Shown here one piece after another: positions 35,351-45,527 of a stretch of 64,000 nt of DNA. The first letter of the stretch is position 1. The number at the start of each line of letters is the position of its first letter. Origin of the DNA: Mycolicibacterium brumae (GTDB lineage: Bacteria; Actinomycetota; Actinomycetes; Mycobacteriales; Mycobacteriaceae); contig NZ_CP104302.1 of assembly GCF_025215495.1 (NCBI RefSeq), positions 2,728,001-2,792,000 on the forward strand, written 5' to 3'. The notes below the pieces were generated by a model. It ran no database searches, was not told the DNA's origin, and saw only the letters and a program-made list of their open reading frames with translations. The position numbers and the translations under genes were made by a program.

Positions 35351-36832
35351 TCAGCGCGCGGTGGGCGCCCCGGCCGGACGTCCGGCCCGACGGGGACCAC
35401 GGCGACGCTGCGGCGCGGGCTGGCCGGCCGACGCGTGCTGACGAGCGGGCGCCGAACCGGTGCTTTGCCCGCCGGCACGCGACTGCCCGGCGCCACGACT
35501 CTGACCGCCACGAGCCTGACCGCCACGACCCTGGCCGGATCGGCCCTGACCGCCACGGCCCTCGGCTGCGCGGCCCTGCCCCGCACCACGGCCCTGGCCG
35601 CCGGAGCGCGCCTTGGGCTGGCGCGACGCGGTGCTCTTGACCGGCGCCGGGGCCGGCATCTGCAGCGGGGCGACCTCGCCGACCAGCGCGGTCACCGACT
35701 CGTGGTCGGCATGGACCTGCTGCGGCGCGGCGGTGATGCCCGCCTTGCGCAGCAGCACCTTGGTGTCGGCGCGCTGCTCGGGCAGCACGATGGTGACCAC
35801 GTCACCGGCGCTGCCGGCGCGGGCGGTGCGCCCGGAGCGGTGCAGGTAGGCCTTGTGCTCGGCCGGCGGGTCGACGTGCACCACCAGGCCGACGTCATCG
35901 ACGTGCACACCGCGGGCGGCGATATCGGTGGCCACCAGCACCCGGGCCGACCCGTCGGCGAACGCCGCCAGGTTGCGGTCCCGGGCGGGCTGGGACAGGT
36001 TGCCGTGCAGGTCCACCGACGGAACGCCGGACTCGGTGAGCTGGCGGGCCAGCTTGCGGGCCTGATGTTTGGTGCGCATGAACAGGATTCGTCGATCGGA
36101 GCCGGACGCGAGCATGCGCACCAGGTCCTTCTTGACGTCCGCGCCGGACACGTGGAACACGTGATGGGTCATCGCGGCGACCGGTGAGTTGGCCTCATCG
36201 ACGCTGTGCGACACCGGATTCGACAGGAATCGCTTCACCAGCTTGTCCACCCCGTTGTCCAGGGTCGCCGAGAACAGCAGTCGCTGCCCGCCGGCGGGGG
36301 TGGCGGCCAGGATGCGGGTGACACCGGGCAGGAAGCCCAAGTCGGCCATGTGATCGGCCTCGTCGAGCACGGTGGTCTGCACCGCATCCAGGCTGATCAG
36401 CTTCTGCCGCATCAGGTCTTCGAGCCGGCCGGGGCAGGCGACGACGATGTCGACGCCACCGCGCAGCGCGGTCTCCTGCCGGGACTGGGCCACCCCGCCG
36501 AAGATCGTGGTGACCTTCAGCCCAAGGGCGGCGGCCAGCGGTTCGAGCGTCGCGGTGATCTGAGTGGCCAGCTCCCGGGTCGGCGCCAGCACCAGGCCCG
36601 ACGGCCGCGACGGCGCCCGCTTGACGCCCGCCAGTCGGGCGGCCAGCGGGATGGAGAAGGCCAGCGTCTTGCCGCTGCCGGTCTTGCCGCGGCCCAGCAC
36701 GTCACGGCCGGCCAGCGAATCGGGCAGGGTGGAGATCTGGATCGGGAACGGGCTGGTGATGCCGCGCTCATTGAGGCTGTCGACCAACGCGGCGGGCACG
36801 CCCAGGTCGGCAAAAGTCGGTTGTTCGGTCAT
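35351..36832 (-). CDS. DEAD-box RNA helicase, RhlE-like, Arg/Gly-rich tail
   Basis: A 493-residue helicase. Q motif: TFADLGVPAALVDSL and PIQ; motif I GRGKTGSGKTLAF; Ia PTRELATQ; motif II VLDEADHMADLGF; III FSATL; V ATDIAARGVHV; VI HRSGRTARAG. Residues 410-480 form an RGG/QGR-rich basic tail for RNA binding. Such proteins remodel RNA at low temperature or in ribosome assembly. The 278-base gap upstream has no other gene and may hold a long leader. ATG 36832 starts TEQPTFADLG. Confidence 0.9.
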   Translation of the reverse strand: MTEQPTFADLGVPAALVDSLNERGITSPFPIQISTLPDSLAGRDVLGRGKTGSGKTLAFSIPLAARLAGVKRAPSRPSGLVLAPTRELATQITATLEPLAAALGLKVTTIFGGVAQSRQETALRGGVDIVVACPGRLEDLMRQKLISLDAVQTTVLDEADHMADLGFLPGVTRILAATPAGGQRLLFSATLDNGVDKLVKRFLSNPVSHSVDEANSPVAAMTHHVFHVSGADVKKDLVRMLASGSDRRILFMRTKHQARKLARQLTESGVPSVDLHGNLSQPARDRNLAAFADGSARVLVATDIAARGVHVDDVGLVVHVDPPAEHKAYLHRSGRTARAGSAGDVVTIVLPEQRADTKVLLRKAGITAAPQQVHADHESVTALVGEVAPLQMPAPAPVKSTASRQPKARSGGQGRGAGQGRAAEGRGGQGRSGQGRGGQARGGQSRGAGQSRAGGQSTGSAPARQHASAGQPAPQRRRGPRRAGRPAGAPTAR

Positions 36833-37110
36833 GAGTTTCGTCCTGACATCAGGTGTGCGCAGCGCGGCCGCAGGGTTGGGCGGCGGTGGCACAAGTGGCG
36901 AGATTGCCGGTGGGCAAAATCGATCGCCGCAAAAAAGCTTGTGCACCTTGCACGAATCATCGGATGCCGACGTCGTGCCGGACCGGTGGATGATGAAGCA
37001 TTCCACGACGTATTGGCGCATCGGGCGCGCCAACGTTCGAACTCACCCTATCCGACGCCCGCCCCATTCCCCCGATGCGGCAACCCACTGTGAGCAAACG
37101 CACCACCGGC

Positions 37111-38007
37111 TCAGTGCATCGCGCCTTCGGTCGGCCGCGTGCCCGACGCCCGGAATCCGGCCACCGCAAGCACCGTCAGGGCGATCGCGAGCAGCGCGTA
37201 CACGACGGCGTCCAGGGTGGTCAGGCGCTCCCCCAGTAGCAACGCGATACCGAACAGCAGCACCGGTTCGACGTAGGTGAGCAGCCCGAACACCGGCATG
37301 CTCAGCATGGTCGAGGCCGCGACATAGGCCGTCATGGCCACCGCGCCGGCCAGCCCGACGACCACAACGGCGCCGTATCCACCCGCGCTCGACGGTCCCT
37401 GGCACGCCACGATCAGCAACACCGAGACCGGGACCGACAGGGCCACCTCCGCGCCGAAGGCCGCGGCGTTGTCCAGCCGGAACCGTCGGCGCAGCGCGAA
37501 GTACAGCGCATAACCCACGCACACGGCGAACGTCACCCAGGAGATCGTCGCGGCGGCGATCACCTTCATGCCGACCGCTGCCACGGCCATGCCGATGGCC
37601 ACCCACTGCATGGGGGTGACCGATTCGCGGAATCCGATCCGTCCGACCAGCACCAGCACGATCGGCAGCAGCAGGTAGCCCAGGGAGGCGTCCAGCGCGT
37701 GCCCGTGCACCGGCGCCCAGCTGAACAGCCACATCTGCGATGTGACAAGGAAACTCGTGAACAGGAACAAGATGGGCAGCCACCAGGTCGCGGTCACCGT
37801 CCGCCACAGCTCGGCCAGCAGCCGACGCCCGGTCGCGGTTGCCAGCGCCAGGGCGTAGCAGGCCGCGGTGATCACCATGCGCCAGCCGAAGAGCGCCTCC
37901 GGGGAGGAGTCGACCACGCCGGAGATGTAGAAGACCAGGCCGAACAGGGCACTCGCCAGCAGCGAGTACCCGACGCCTCGGAGGTTGTGAGAGCTGTGAT
38001 CGGTCAT
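37111..38007 (-). CDS. EamA/DMT-family transporter
   Basis: A 298-residue, ten-helix protein with two EamA repeats: GVGYSLLASALFGLVFYIS begins the first and WVTFAVCVGYALYFALRRRF the second; PVFGLLTYVEPVLLFGIALLLGERL is the usual end. RarD-like exporters move amino acids or metabolites out of the cell. No linked regulator or enzyme. Confidence 0.75.
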   Translation of the reverse strand: MTDHSSHNLRGVGYSLLASALFGLVFYISGVVDSSPEALFGWRMVITAACYALALATATGRRLLAELWRTVTATWWLPILFLFTSFLVTSQMWLFSWAPVHGHALDASLGYLLLPIVLVLVGRIGFRESVTPMQWVAIGMAVAAVGMKVIAAATISWVTFAVCVGYALYFALRRRFRLDNAAAFGAEVALSVPVSVLLIVACQGPSSAGGYGAVVVVGLAGAVAMTAYVAASTMLSMPVFGLLTYVEPVLLFGIALLLGERLTTLDAVVYALLAIALTVLAVAGFRASGTRPTEGAMH

Positions 38008-38136
38008 CTCGATTGGACACGGTAGAACGTCGCCACGCCGCAGCTTCGCTCACCGCCTCGGCCGCGGGATTCGGCCACTGGGTAACGTACGAATGCAGAC
38101 TGTGACGACAGTCACGTCAAGGAAGGGAAGCCGCCT

Positions 38137-39015
38137 ATGGGGCCCGGCCCGAAGTCACCGTCGACCATCGCGTCGTTCATCGGTTTCGCGGGCAGGCAGG
38201 CGACGCGGCTGATGCCGCGCCTGCGCCCCGGCAATCTGGATGACCGCGACCCCGACGCGATCCGCGAGCTGCTCCCCGGACTGTGGCTGCTGGTCAGCGC
38301 CTGGTTCCGGCCCGACGTGCGCGGGCTGCACCACCTCCCGGACTCCGGCCCGGCGTTGATCGTCGGGAACCACACCGGCGGCATCATGTCGCCGGAGGTG
38401 CTGATCAGCCAGCTGGCCATCACCTCGTATTGCGGCGCCGGGCGCCCGTTCTTCCAACTCGCCCATCGAATGGTGCTGAACTCCCCGCTGGCCCCGATCC
38501 TGCGCCGCTTCGGCACCGTCGAAGCCGATCCGGAGAACGGCCACACCGTGCTCGCCGAAGGTGGTCTGCTGCAGGTCTTCCCCGGCGGCGACTACGAGGT
38601 GTACCGGCCGACCAGCCAGTCCGGGATCATCGACTTCGGCGGCCGAAAGGGCTTCCTGCGGCTGGCCCTGCGCCACGACGTGCCGATCGTCCCGCAGGTC
38701 ACCATCGGCGGCCAGGAGACAGCGCTCTTCCTGACCCGCGGCGACCAGCTCGCCCAGCTGCTGCGGCTGGACCGGCTGTTCCGGCTGAAGGTGCTGCCGA
38801 TCGTGATCTCGCTCCCGTTCGGCGTGACCCTGCCGTTCGCGCCGTTCCTGCCGCTGCCGGCCAAGATCACCATCGTCTACCTGCCGCCGATCGACCTGCG
38901 CGCCACCTACGGTGAGGACCCAGACCTCGACGTGGTCTACGCCGACGTCGTGGCCACCATGCAGGACGTGCTCAGCGCCCTGCAGTCCGAGCGGAAGCTG
39001 CCGGTGATCGGATGA
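38137..39015 (+). CDS. PlsC-like lysophospholipid acyltransferase
   Basis: A 292-residue acyltransferase-family protein. LIVGNHTGGIMSPEVL is the NH-motif block, though the usual Asp is replaced; RRFGTVEADPENG and LLQVFPGGDYEVYRPT (the P-G-G block) follow, then VPIVPQVTIGGQE. Members transfer an acyl chain from CoA to a lipid at the inner leaflet. The stop overlaps the start of the acyl-CoA ligase fusion by four bases. The pair resembles Rv1428c-Rv1427c (fadD12). Confidence 0.75.
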   Translation: MGPGPKSPSTIASFIGFAGRQATRLMPRLRPGNLDDRDPDAIRELLPGLWLLVSAWFRPDVRGLHHLPDSGPALIVGNHTGGIMSPEVLISQLAITSYCGAGRPFFQLAHRMVLNSPLAPILRRFGTVEADPENGHTVLAEGGLLQVFPGGDYEVYRPTSQSGIIDFGGRKGFLRLALRHDVPIVPQVTIGGQETALFLTRGDQLAQLLRLDRLFRLKVLPIVISLPFGVTLPFAPFLPLPAKITIVYLPPIDLRATYGEDPDLDVVYADVVATMQDVLSALQSERKLPVIG

Positions 39016-41162
39016 AAATCGAACACAGCGACATCGTCGCCGCCCCCATCGAGCGGGTCTGGGAGATGTGCGCCGATCCGGCCGCTATCTCCCGGTTCGG
39101 CGACGGCACCGTCACCATCACCCCGCAGTGTCCCGGCGAGCCTGCCGTCGTCAACGCCCGCTACCGGGTGATGGTGGGTGTGGGCGGCGTCATCGCCGGC
39201 AGCAACGCCATCGTCACCGAGTCGACGCCGCCCCGCGAGTTGGCCTGGGCGTCCTACACCGGGATCTCGCATCGCTTCCGCATGCGCCTGCGCCCGGCGC
39301 CCGGCGGCACCCGGGTGACGCTGCGGCTCTCCTATGACGCACCCGGGATTTTCGGCGGCCTGGCCGACTTCGCCGCCTATCCGGTGATGCGATCGATGGT
39401 GCACGACTTCGTGGCGAATATGAAGGCCACGGTGGAGGGCAGCCAGGAACCCAGCGACGAACCATCGGCCCCACAGCGGATCATCGACGAGGTCGGCCAC
39501 CTGACGGTGCTCGCCCGCGCCGGGATCATCGTCCCCATGCGACCCGACCGCCTGATCCGGATCGCGCTCGCCGCCCGCAGCTGGGGCCTGAGCATGGGCG
39601 CCCTGATCGCCGTCGGGGCGGCCCGGCACCCACAGCGGGAGGTGCTGATCGACGAGGACGGCGCGCTCACCTATGCCGAAGCCGACCGGCTCACCTCGCA
39701 GATCGGGGCGGGGCTGCGCACCCTCGGCGTGTCGGAGGGCGACGCGGTGGCGCTGCTGGCCCGCAACGGCCGCGGATTCCTGCTGGCAGCCGGCGCCATC
39801 GCGAAGGTCGGTGGCGACGTGTTGCTGCTGAACACCTCGTTCTCCGGCCCGCAGATCGCCGATGTGTGCCGACGAGAAAGCGCGTCGGCGCTGATCTGTG
39901 ACGCCGAGTTCACCGAGTTGGTGTCCGGCGCGGCGGAGAACCGCCGCACGGTGCTCGTCGATGACGCCGACGGCCGCGACGAACCGACGCTGGCCGGCCT
40001 GGCGGCCAAACACAGCGCCGGCGCACTGCCGTCACCGAGCCGGGCGGGCCGGATGATCATCCTGACCTCCGGCACCACCGGCGCCCCGAAGGGCGCCAGT
40101 CGCGGCGCCACCTCGGGCGGCGCTCTGCCGACCCTGGAGGCGCCCGCCGCGCTGTTGGAGCGGATCCCGCTGCACGCCGGCATGCGCATCGGGTTGGCCG
40201 CGCCGGCGTTCCACGCCTGGGGATTGTCGAACCTGCTGCTCGGGCTCGCCCTGGGCGGCACGCTGGTGTGCCGGCGACGCTTCGACCCCGAGGCGTGGCT
40301 GGCCGCCATCGACCAGGAGCGGATCGAGGCGCTGGTCGTGGTTCCGGTGATGCTCGCGCGGATCCTGGAGTTGCCTGCCGCCACCCGGGATCGCTACGAC
40401 CTCTCGTCGCTGCGGGTCGTCGCCGCGTCCGGGTCGGCGCTGCCGGCCGGGCTGGCCGAACGCTGGATGGACTTCTACGGCGACAACCTCTACAACCTGT
40501 ACGGCTCCACCGAGGTGGCGAACGCGACCATCGCCACTCCGGCCGACCTGCGGGCCGCCCCCGGAACGGCGGGTCGGCCGACACGCGGCACCACGGTGCG
40601 GCTCTACGACGACGCCGGCGTCGAGGTTCCGCAGGGCCGGGTCGGCCGGATCTTTGTCGGCAACTCCCAGCTGTTCGAGGGCTACACCGGCGGCGGCGAC
40701 AAGGATCGCCTGCACGGGCTCGCCGCCACCGGCGACGTCGGGCGGTTCGACGCCGCCGGGCGGCTCTTCGTCGAGGGCCGGGATGACGACATGATCGTCT
40801 CCGGCGGGGAGAACGTGTTCCCGAAAGAGGTCGAGGACGTCCTGGCCGGCCATCCTGGCGTCGACGAGGCCGCGTGTGTCGGGGTGCCCGACGAGCGGTT
40901 CGGCCAGCGCCTGCGCGCCTTCGTCGCCGTGCGCGACGGCCACACCGTGACCGACGACGAGTTGATCACGCTGGTCAAGACCACCCTCGCCGGTTACAAG
41001 GCGCCGCGCGAGGTCGTCTTCGTCGATGCGCTGCCCCGCAACGCGACCGGCAAGGTGCTGCGCCGCGAGCTGGTGGATGATCTCGCGGGGCGGATGACCG
41101 TCCCGGATGACTTCAACGACTGGACCGACGCCGACGAAGCCGCCGGGGTCGAGCGCGACTGA
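39012..41162 (+). CDS. SRPBCC domain fused to AMP-dependent acyl-CoA synthetase (FadD12-like)
   Basis: A 716-residue two-part protein. Residues 1-140 form an SRPBCC/START-like lipid-binding domain (MKIEHSDIVAAPIERVWEMC; GTRVTLRLSY). Residues 190-700 are a fatty-acyl-CoA/AMP ligase: P-loop IILTSGTTGAPKGAS, NLYGSTEV, TGDVGRFDAAGRL, RDDDMIVSGGENVFP and the catalytic Lys in LPRNATGKVLRREL. It activates a carboxylic acid as the acyl-AMP then CoA ester; the front domain may present a lipid. It is co-translated with the upstream acyltransferase. FadD12 itself is usually a separate ligase. Confidence 0.8.
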   Translation: MKIEHSDIVAAPIERVWEMCADPAAISRFGDGTVTITPQCPGEPAVVNARYRVMVGVGGVIAGSNAIVTESTPPRELAWASYTGISHRFRMRLRPAPGGTRVTLRLSYDAPGIFGGLADFAAYPVMRSMVHDFVANMKATVEGSQEPSDEPSAPQRIIDEVGHLTVLARAGIIVPMRPDRLIRIALAARSWGLSMGALIAVGAARHPQREVLIDEDGALTYAEADRLTSQIGAGLRTLGVSEGDAVALLARNGRGFLLAAGAIAKVGGDVLLLNTSFSGPQIADVCRRESASALICDAEFTELVSGAAENRRTVLVDDADGRDEPTLAGLAAKHSAGALPSPSRAGRMIILTSGTTGAPKGASRGATSGGALPTLEAPAALLERIPLHAGMRIGLAAPAFHAWGLSNLLLGLALGGTLVCRRRFDPEAWLAAIDQERIEALVVVPVMLARILELPAATRDRYDLSSLRVVAASGSALPAGLAERWMDFYGDNLYNLYGSTEVANATIATPADLRAAPGTAGRPTRGTTVRLYDDAGVEVPQGRVGRIFVGNSQLFEGYTGGGDKDRLHGLAATGDVGRFDAAGRLFVEGRDDDMIVSGGENVFPKEVEDVLAGHPGVDEAACVGVPDERFGQRLRAFVAVRDGHTVTDDELITLVKTTLAGYKAPREVVFVDALPRNATGKVLRRELVDDLAGRMTVPDDFNDWTDADEAAGVERD

Positions 41163-41207
41163 ACTGGCGCCGGGTACGGCGCACCGGGCCGGGTAGCGTC
41201 CCATCAC

Positions 41208-41639
41208 ATGTGGACCAAACCTGCCTCGAACATGAGCGTGCTCGCCGCGCTCGCGGGAACCTTCCTCTTCTTCGGCGGCCTGATCTACGGGTACGTCGCC
41301 CTGAACCACCTGGCCGAGCACGATTCGCTGCGGTGGGAGTGCACCGTCCGAACCGGGACCCAGACGCAGGACTGCGAACTGGAAGCCAGCGGCAGCCCGA
41401 GACTGCTCATCGAGGCCAAACAAGGCCGCGTCGTCCTCGCCGCCGGGTTGATGGTCTCGGGCGCGGTGCTTCTGGGCGCCGGCATCCTCGGCGGCCGCCA
41501 GCAGTTCCACTACTCGGCCCCGACGGGTTACACCCCGCCGGCCGCCGGCTACCCGCCCGCGTCGGGTTTCCCCCCGTCCGGGCAGTCCGGGGGCGCGCCG
41601 AGCTACCCGCCGCCCGACACACGCTCACCTCACGAGTGA
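41208..41639 (+). CDS. Two-helix membrane protein with Pro-rich tail
   Basis: A 143-residue protein: helix 1 at about 9-31 (SVLAALAGTFLFFGGLIYGY), an outer loop with a Cys pair (WECTVRTGTQTQDCEL), helix 2 at 72-94, and a Pro/Gly/Tyr/Ser-rich cytoplasmic tail. The design is common among mycobacterial membrane proteins of unknown role. It is followed by a strong terminator. Confidence 0.6.
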   Translation: MWTKPASNMSVLAALAGTFLFFGGLIYGYVALNHLAEHDSLRWECTVRTGTQTQDCELEASGSPRLLIEAKQGRVVLAAGLMVSGAVLLGAGILGGRQQFHYSAPTGYTPPAAGYPPASGFPPSGQSGGAPSYPPPDTRSPHE

Positions 41640-41680
41640 GCCGGACGGCTGGGCGCTATGAGAGACGCCTGGGCCAACAG

Positions 41681-41717
41681 AAGCGGCAGGTCAGAGAAAT
41701 TCTCTGACCTGCCGCTT
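41681..41717. terminator. Strong hairpin terminator
   Basis: A 17-bp perfect stem (AAGCGGCAGGTCAGAGA and its complement) with a three-base loop, then a short T-containing tail. It follows the Pro-rich membrane protein and faces the toxin gene. Confidence 0.85.
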
Positions 41718-41783
41718 CTTTGGTGGGCCTGACGGGACAGCTATCGAACCCCTCGTGCTCACTCAGGCGAATGCTCCGACCTG

Positions 41784-42089
41784 TCAGGTGACCCGAGCTG
41801 CGAACCCTCCGCGGTCCTGGCGGTCGTGCACGAGTGCGACGACCTCAACCTCACCTCGGGCATCATTGATACGGAACCAGATCTGATACGGAAACACCGC
41901 GAGATGCGCGCGTCGAGCCTGCCCTCGGACCAAACGGAATGCTGTTGGTCGCTCCCTGATTTTCACTATCGTCGCATCGAAATCGTTCGCAAGTCGCAAC
42001 GCTTGCTCTGGCACCTGTGCGATATACCAGTCAACCGCATCAACGAAGTCGGCCTGAGCCGCCGACGTGACGACAAGCTGGAAAGTCAA
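41784..42089 (-). CDS. RelE/ParE-family toxin
   Basis: A 101-residue toxin: FQLVVTSAAQADFVDAVDWY is the N-terminal helix pair, and RRAHLAVFPYQIWFRINDA followed by VVALVHDRQD is the ParE/RelE beta-sheet signature. ParE toxins poison gyrase and RelE toxins cut mRNA; the sequence does not settle which. The ATG overlaps the antitoxin stop by four bases. Codon use is less GC-rich than its neighbours, suggesting recent gain. Confidence 0.8.
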   Translation of the reverse strand: MTFQLVVTSAAQADFVDAVDWYIAQVPEQALRLANDFDATIVKIRERPTAFRLVRGQARRAHLAVFPYQIWFRINDARGEVEVVALVHDRQDRGGFAARVT

Positions 42090-42316
42090 CGGATACGAGA
42101 TCTCAGGTCCGCCGAAACATCCTCCCAGGAACGACCCAGACCCGGGTTCGCGTCAGCCTCTGCAATCCGCGCATCAATCAGCGCAGCAACCTCAGCAGAT
42201 ACAGGAAACGACTCAGCGTCAACCGTTCCCAAGATCGCGTCGGCCAGTTCGACGCGCTCCGCTACACTGAGCCGCTTCGCCTGCGCCAGAAGTGACTGAT
42301 CGACCATGAAACCCAT
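42086..42316 (-). CDS. Addiction-module antitoxin
   Basis: A 76-residue antitoxin of the short addiction-module family (TIGR02574-like): QAKRLSVAERVELADAILGTV near the start and a charged C-terminus with SWEDVSADLRSRI that would wrap the toxin. ATG 42316 is preferred; ATG 42307 is three codons later. It precedes its toxin, as usual. Confidence 0.75.
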   Translation of the reverse strand: MGFMVDQSLLAQAKRLSVAERVELADAILGTVDAESFPVSAEVAALIDARIAEADANPGLGRSWEDVSADLRSRIR

Positions 42317-42368
42317 GGTAGCCGCAACCAGGCCTTCGAGGCAGCTTGAGCCGACGTGGGCAAAACAC

Positions 42369-42404
42369 CAATCGCCCCTCCGACTTCCTCGGAAAGGGCG
42401 ATTG
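42369..42404 (-). terminator. Terminator of the tRNA-Ala gene
   Basis: CAATCGCCC pairs with GGGCGATTG around an inner TCCGA/TCGGA hairpin, 17 bases beyond the tRNA on its own strand and followed by a T-containing stretch (GTGTTTTG). Confidence 0.7.
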
Positions 42405-42421
42405 ACCTGCAATTGTTCCAG

Positions 42422-42494
42422 TGGAGCTAAGGGGATTCGAACCCCTGACCCCCACACTGCCAGTGTGGTGCGCTACCAACTGCGCCATAGCCCC
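42422..42494 (-). tRNA. tRNA-Ala (anticodon GGC)
   Basis: Read on the minus strand the cloverleaf is complete: acceptor GGGGCTA with TAGCTCC (one wobble-type pair), D arm GCGC-AGTTGGTA-GCGC, anticodon arm CCACA-CTGGCAG-TGTGG with GGC in the centre, and T arm AGGGG-TTCGAAT-CCCCT. CCA is not encoded. It reads GCC codons, which dominate in this genome. Confidence 0.95.
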
Positions 42495-42554
42495 AAGTTT
42501 GTTTCGTGCCACACGAAGTTACACCAGAACCCGCGTCAGCATCAAAACAGCTGC

Positions 42555-43829
42555 TCACGGCACTTCCCCGCCGCATTCCGGGCCCAGCGGCCGGACCGGC
42601 GTGTGCTCACCGGGCCCCAGCGCCACCATGCCCCGGGTCTCCGGCGCGGTCACCCAGACCAGCCCCGCGACCAGCAGAATCGCCCCGCTGATCATGAACG
42701 CCGCGCCGAAGGACACGAACTGCGCGATCAACCCGACGGCGGTGGCGCCTAGGATCGAACCCAGGTCCGCGCTCATCTGGAAGCCGGCCACCGCGGTGCC
42801 GCCGCGCGCCTTGTTGCCGAGCACGTCGGCGACTGCGGCCTGTTGCGGCGAGCTGAAGACGCCGGTGGAGAACCCCGCCAGCAGCGCGGCCGCCAGGAAG
42901 AACACCAGGTCGTCGGAGAGTCCGACGGCCGCGGTCGCCAGGCCGGCGGTGAGCAGCCCGGCGATCATCAGCCGTCGGCGGCCGATCCGGTCCGACAGGT
43001 GCCCGCTCGGGATGACCGCGGTGACATTGCCGATGGCGAAGGTCGCCAGGGCGATGCCGGCCATCCGGGCGTCTCGGCCCAGCACATCGATGACGAACAA
43101 CGGCACCAGCGCGACCCGCAACCCGAACGCCGTCCACCCGGTGGCGAAGTTGCTCAGCAGCGCCGCGCGGTACGCCCCGTTGCGCAGCACCGCGCGGATC
43201 CCGACCCGAACCTCGCCGTCGGCGCTGCGGGCGGCCATCGCCGAATTGCGCAGCGCGACAAACACCATGGCGGCCACCAACAGCAGCGCCACCCCGTAGA
43301 TCAGGAACGGCGCGGCCAGACCCAGCCCGGCGGTCAGGCTGCCCAGCAGCGGACCGCCCACCGAGCCGACCAGGAACGCCGAGGAGAACATCCCGGACAC
43401 CCGCCCCCGGGCGTCCGGCGGGCTGATCCGGATCATCAGTCCCAGTGCGGAAATGGTGAACATGGTGGAGCCGATTCCACCGAGCGCGCGGAACGTCAGT
43501 AGCTGCCAATAGGTTTGGGCGAACGCGCACGCCAGCGTCGAGGCGGCGACGATCAGCAGGCCGGTGACGTAGACCGTGCGCTCCCCCAGCCGCTGCACCA
43601 GCAGCCCGGCCGGCGCCGCGAAAGCCAGCCGCATGATCGCGAACGCGGTGATGACGAACGTCGCCGCGGCGATGGACACCCCGAAGTGCCGCGCGTAATC
43701 GGGTAGCACCGGGGCCACCACGCCGTAGCCCAGCGCGATGACGGCGTTGGCGCCGATGAGCACCCACACCTCGGCGGGCAGCCGGGCGCGGGCGGCCCCG
43801 TCGACCGCCGGGTCGTGCGCCCGCTTCAC
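42555..43829 (-). CDS. MFS transporter
   Basis: A 424-residue, 12-helix exporter-type transporter: [20 protein letters not shown] in helix 1, [17 protein letters not shown] in loop 2-3, [18 protein letters not shown] in helix 4 and [16 protein letters not shown] in the second half. Substrate unknown. It starts with GTG 43829 overlapping the pgm stop by four bases, so it is translated from the pgm transcript, an unusual partner for a sugar-phosphate enzyme. Confidence 0.8.
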   Translation of the reverse strand: MKRAHDPAVDGAARARLPAEVWVLIGANAVIALGYGVVAPVLPDYARHFGVSIAAATFVITAFAIMRLAFAAPAGLLVQRLGERTVYVTGLLIVAASTLACAFAQTYWQLLTFRALGGIGSTMFTISALGLMIRISPPDARGRVSGMFSSAFLVGSVGGPLLGSLTAGLGLAAPFLIYGVALLLVAAMVFVALRNSAMAARSADGEVRVGIRAVLRNGAYRAALLSNFATGWTAFGLRVALVPLFVIDVLGRDARMAGIALATFAIGNVTAVIPSGHLSDRIGRRRLMIAGLLTAGLATAAVGLSDDLVFFLAAALLAGFSTGVFSSPQQAAVADVLGNKARGGTAVAGFQMSADLGSILGATAVGLIAQFVSFGAAFMISGAILLVAGLVWVTAPETRGMVALGPGEHTPVRPLGPECGGEVP

Positions 43830-45457
43830 GCGATGACGGAGTTGACCACCTCGCGGGCGGCCTGCTGCACCTGCGCCAAATGCTCAGGGCCCTTGAAGGA
43901 TTCGGCGTAGATCTTGTACACGTCCTCGGTGCCCGACGGGCGCGCGGCGAACCAGGCGTTCTCGGTGGTGACCTTCAGCCCGCCCAGCGGCGCCCCGTTG
44001 CCGGGCGCGGCGGTCAGCTTGGCGGTGATCGGCTCGCCGGCCAACTCGGTCGCGCTGACCTGCTCCGGGGACAGCTTCGCCAGCCGCGCCTTCTGCTCCC
44101 GGTCCGCGGGCGCGTCGATCCGGGCGTAGGTCGGCGCGCCGTACTGCTCGGCCAGCTCGGCGTAACGCTGCGACGGCGTCTTGCCGGTGGTCGCAAGAAT
44201 CTCCGAGGCCAGCAGCGCCAGGATGATGCCGTCCTTGTCGGTGGTCCAGGTGGTGCCGTCGGTGCGCAGGAACGACGCGCCGGCCGATTCCTCACCGCCG
44301 AAACCGATTGTGCCGCTGATCAATCCGGGCACGAACCACTTGAATCCGACGGGCACCTCGATCAGCTCGCGGCCCAGTCCGCCGACCACCCGGTCGATGA
44401 TGGAGCTGCTGACCGCGGTCTTGCCGACCGCGACGCTGCCCGGCCATCCGGGCCGGTGGGTGTAGAGGTAGTCGATCGCCACCGCCAGATAGTGGTTGGG
44501 GTTCATCAGACCACCGTCGGGCGTGACGATGCCGTGCCGGTCGGCGTCGGCGTCATTGCCGGTGGCGATCTGGTAGTCGCCGATCTTGCCAATGAGGGAC
44601 GCCATCGCGTTCGGCGAGCTGCAGTCCATCCGGATCTTGCCGTCGCCGTCGAGCGTCATGAACCGCCAGGTGGCGTCGACCAGCGGGTTGACCACGGTCA
44701 TGTTCAGGTTGTGCGTCTCGGCGATCGCGCCCCAGTAGTCGACGGCCGCCCCGCCGAGTGGGTCCGCGCCGATCCGGATGCCTTCGGCCCGGATCGCGTG
44801 CACGTCGACGACGTTGGGCAGGTCGGCGACGTAGGCGCTCATGTAGTCGTGCCGCTGCGCGACGCCCAGCGCGCGGGCCAGCGGAACCCGCTTGACCTCC
44901 TTGAGCCCGCCGCGCAGGATCTCGTTGGCGCGCTTGGCGATAACCGAAGTGGCGTCGGTGTCGGCGGGTCCGCCGTTGGGCGGGTTGTATTTGAACCCAC
45001 CATCGCGCGGCGGGTTGTGCGACGGGGTGACGACGATGCCGTCTGCCAGATCCGAATCACGACCGCGGTTGAACGTCAGGATCGCATGGCTGACCGCCGG
45101 GGTCGGGGTGTAGCGGTCGGCGGCGTCGATCATCGCGACGACGTCGTTGGCGGCGAGCACCTCCAGCGCGGAGGTCCAGGCCGGCTCGCTCAACGCGTGC
45201 GTGTCGCGGCCGAGGAACAGCGGGCCGGTGGTGCCCTGCGCGGCGCGGTACTCGACGATCGCCTGGGTGGTGGCCAGGATGTGCGCCTCGTTGAACGCCG
45301 CGTCCAGACTCGACCCGCGATGCCCGGAGGTGCCGAAGGCGACCTGTTGGGCGATGTCGTCGGGATCGGGCTGCACCGCGTAGTAGGCGGTCACCAGGTG
45401 CGGCAGATCGATCAGGTCTTCGGGCAGAGCCGGTTGTCCGGCGCGGGGGTGGGCCAT
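43826..45457 (-). CDS. pgm: Phosphoglucomutase, alpha-D-glucose specific
   Basis: A 543-residue alpha-D-phosphohexomutase that interconverts glucose 1- and 6-phosphate. Four domains are seen: [10 protein letters not shown] (start), the phospho-Ser loop [13 protein letters not shown], the Mg loop [11 protein letters not shown], sugar-binding GFGGEESAG, and the C-terminal phosphate site [15 protein letters not shown] 45457 ([13 protein letters not shown]) is chosen over the in-frame ATG at 45526, which would run into the crcB promoter. It matches Rv3068c with divergent crcB. Confidence 0.95.
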   Translation of the reverse strand: MAHPRAGQPALPEDLIDLPHLVTAYYAVQPDPDDIAQQVAFGTSGHRGSSLDAAFNEAHILATTQAIVEYRAAQGTTGPLFLGRDTHALSEPAWTSALEVLAANDVVAMIDAADRYTPTPAVSHAILTFNRGRDSDLADGIVVTPSHNPPRDGGFKYNPPNGGPADTDATSVIAKRANEILRGGLKEVKRVPLARALGVAQRHDYMSAYVADLPNVVDVHAIRAEGIRIGADPLGGAAVDYWGAIAETHNLNMTVVNPLVDATWRFMTLDGDGKIRMDCSSPNAMASLIGKIGDYQIATGNDADADRHGIVTPDGGLMNPNHYLAVAIDYLYTHRPGWPGSVAVGKTAVSSSIIDRVVGGLGRELIEVPVGFKWFVPGLISGTIGFGGEESAGASFLRTDGTTWTTDKDGIILALLASEILATTGKTPSQRYAELAEQYGAPTYARIDAPADREQKARLAKLSPEQVSATELAGEPITAKLTAAPGNGAPLGGLKVTTENAWFAARPSGTEDVYKIYAESFKGPEHLAQVQQAAREVVNSVIA

Positions 45458-45527
45458 GCGTTGATTCTGCCCCTCCGACCCGACCCCTGTCTGGCCGTCG
45501 ATCCCGTTGGGGCAATACTTTTTCACC

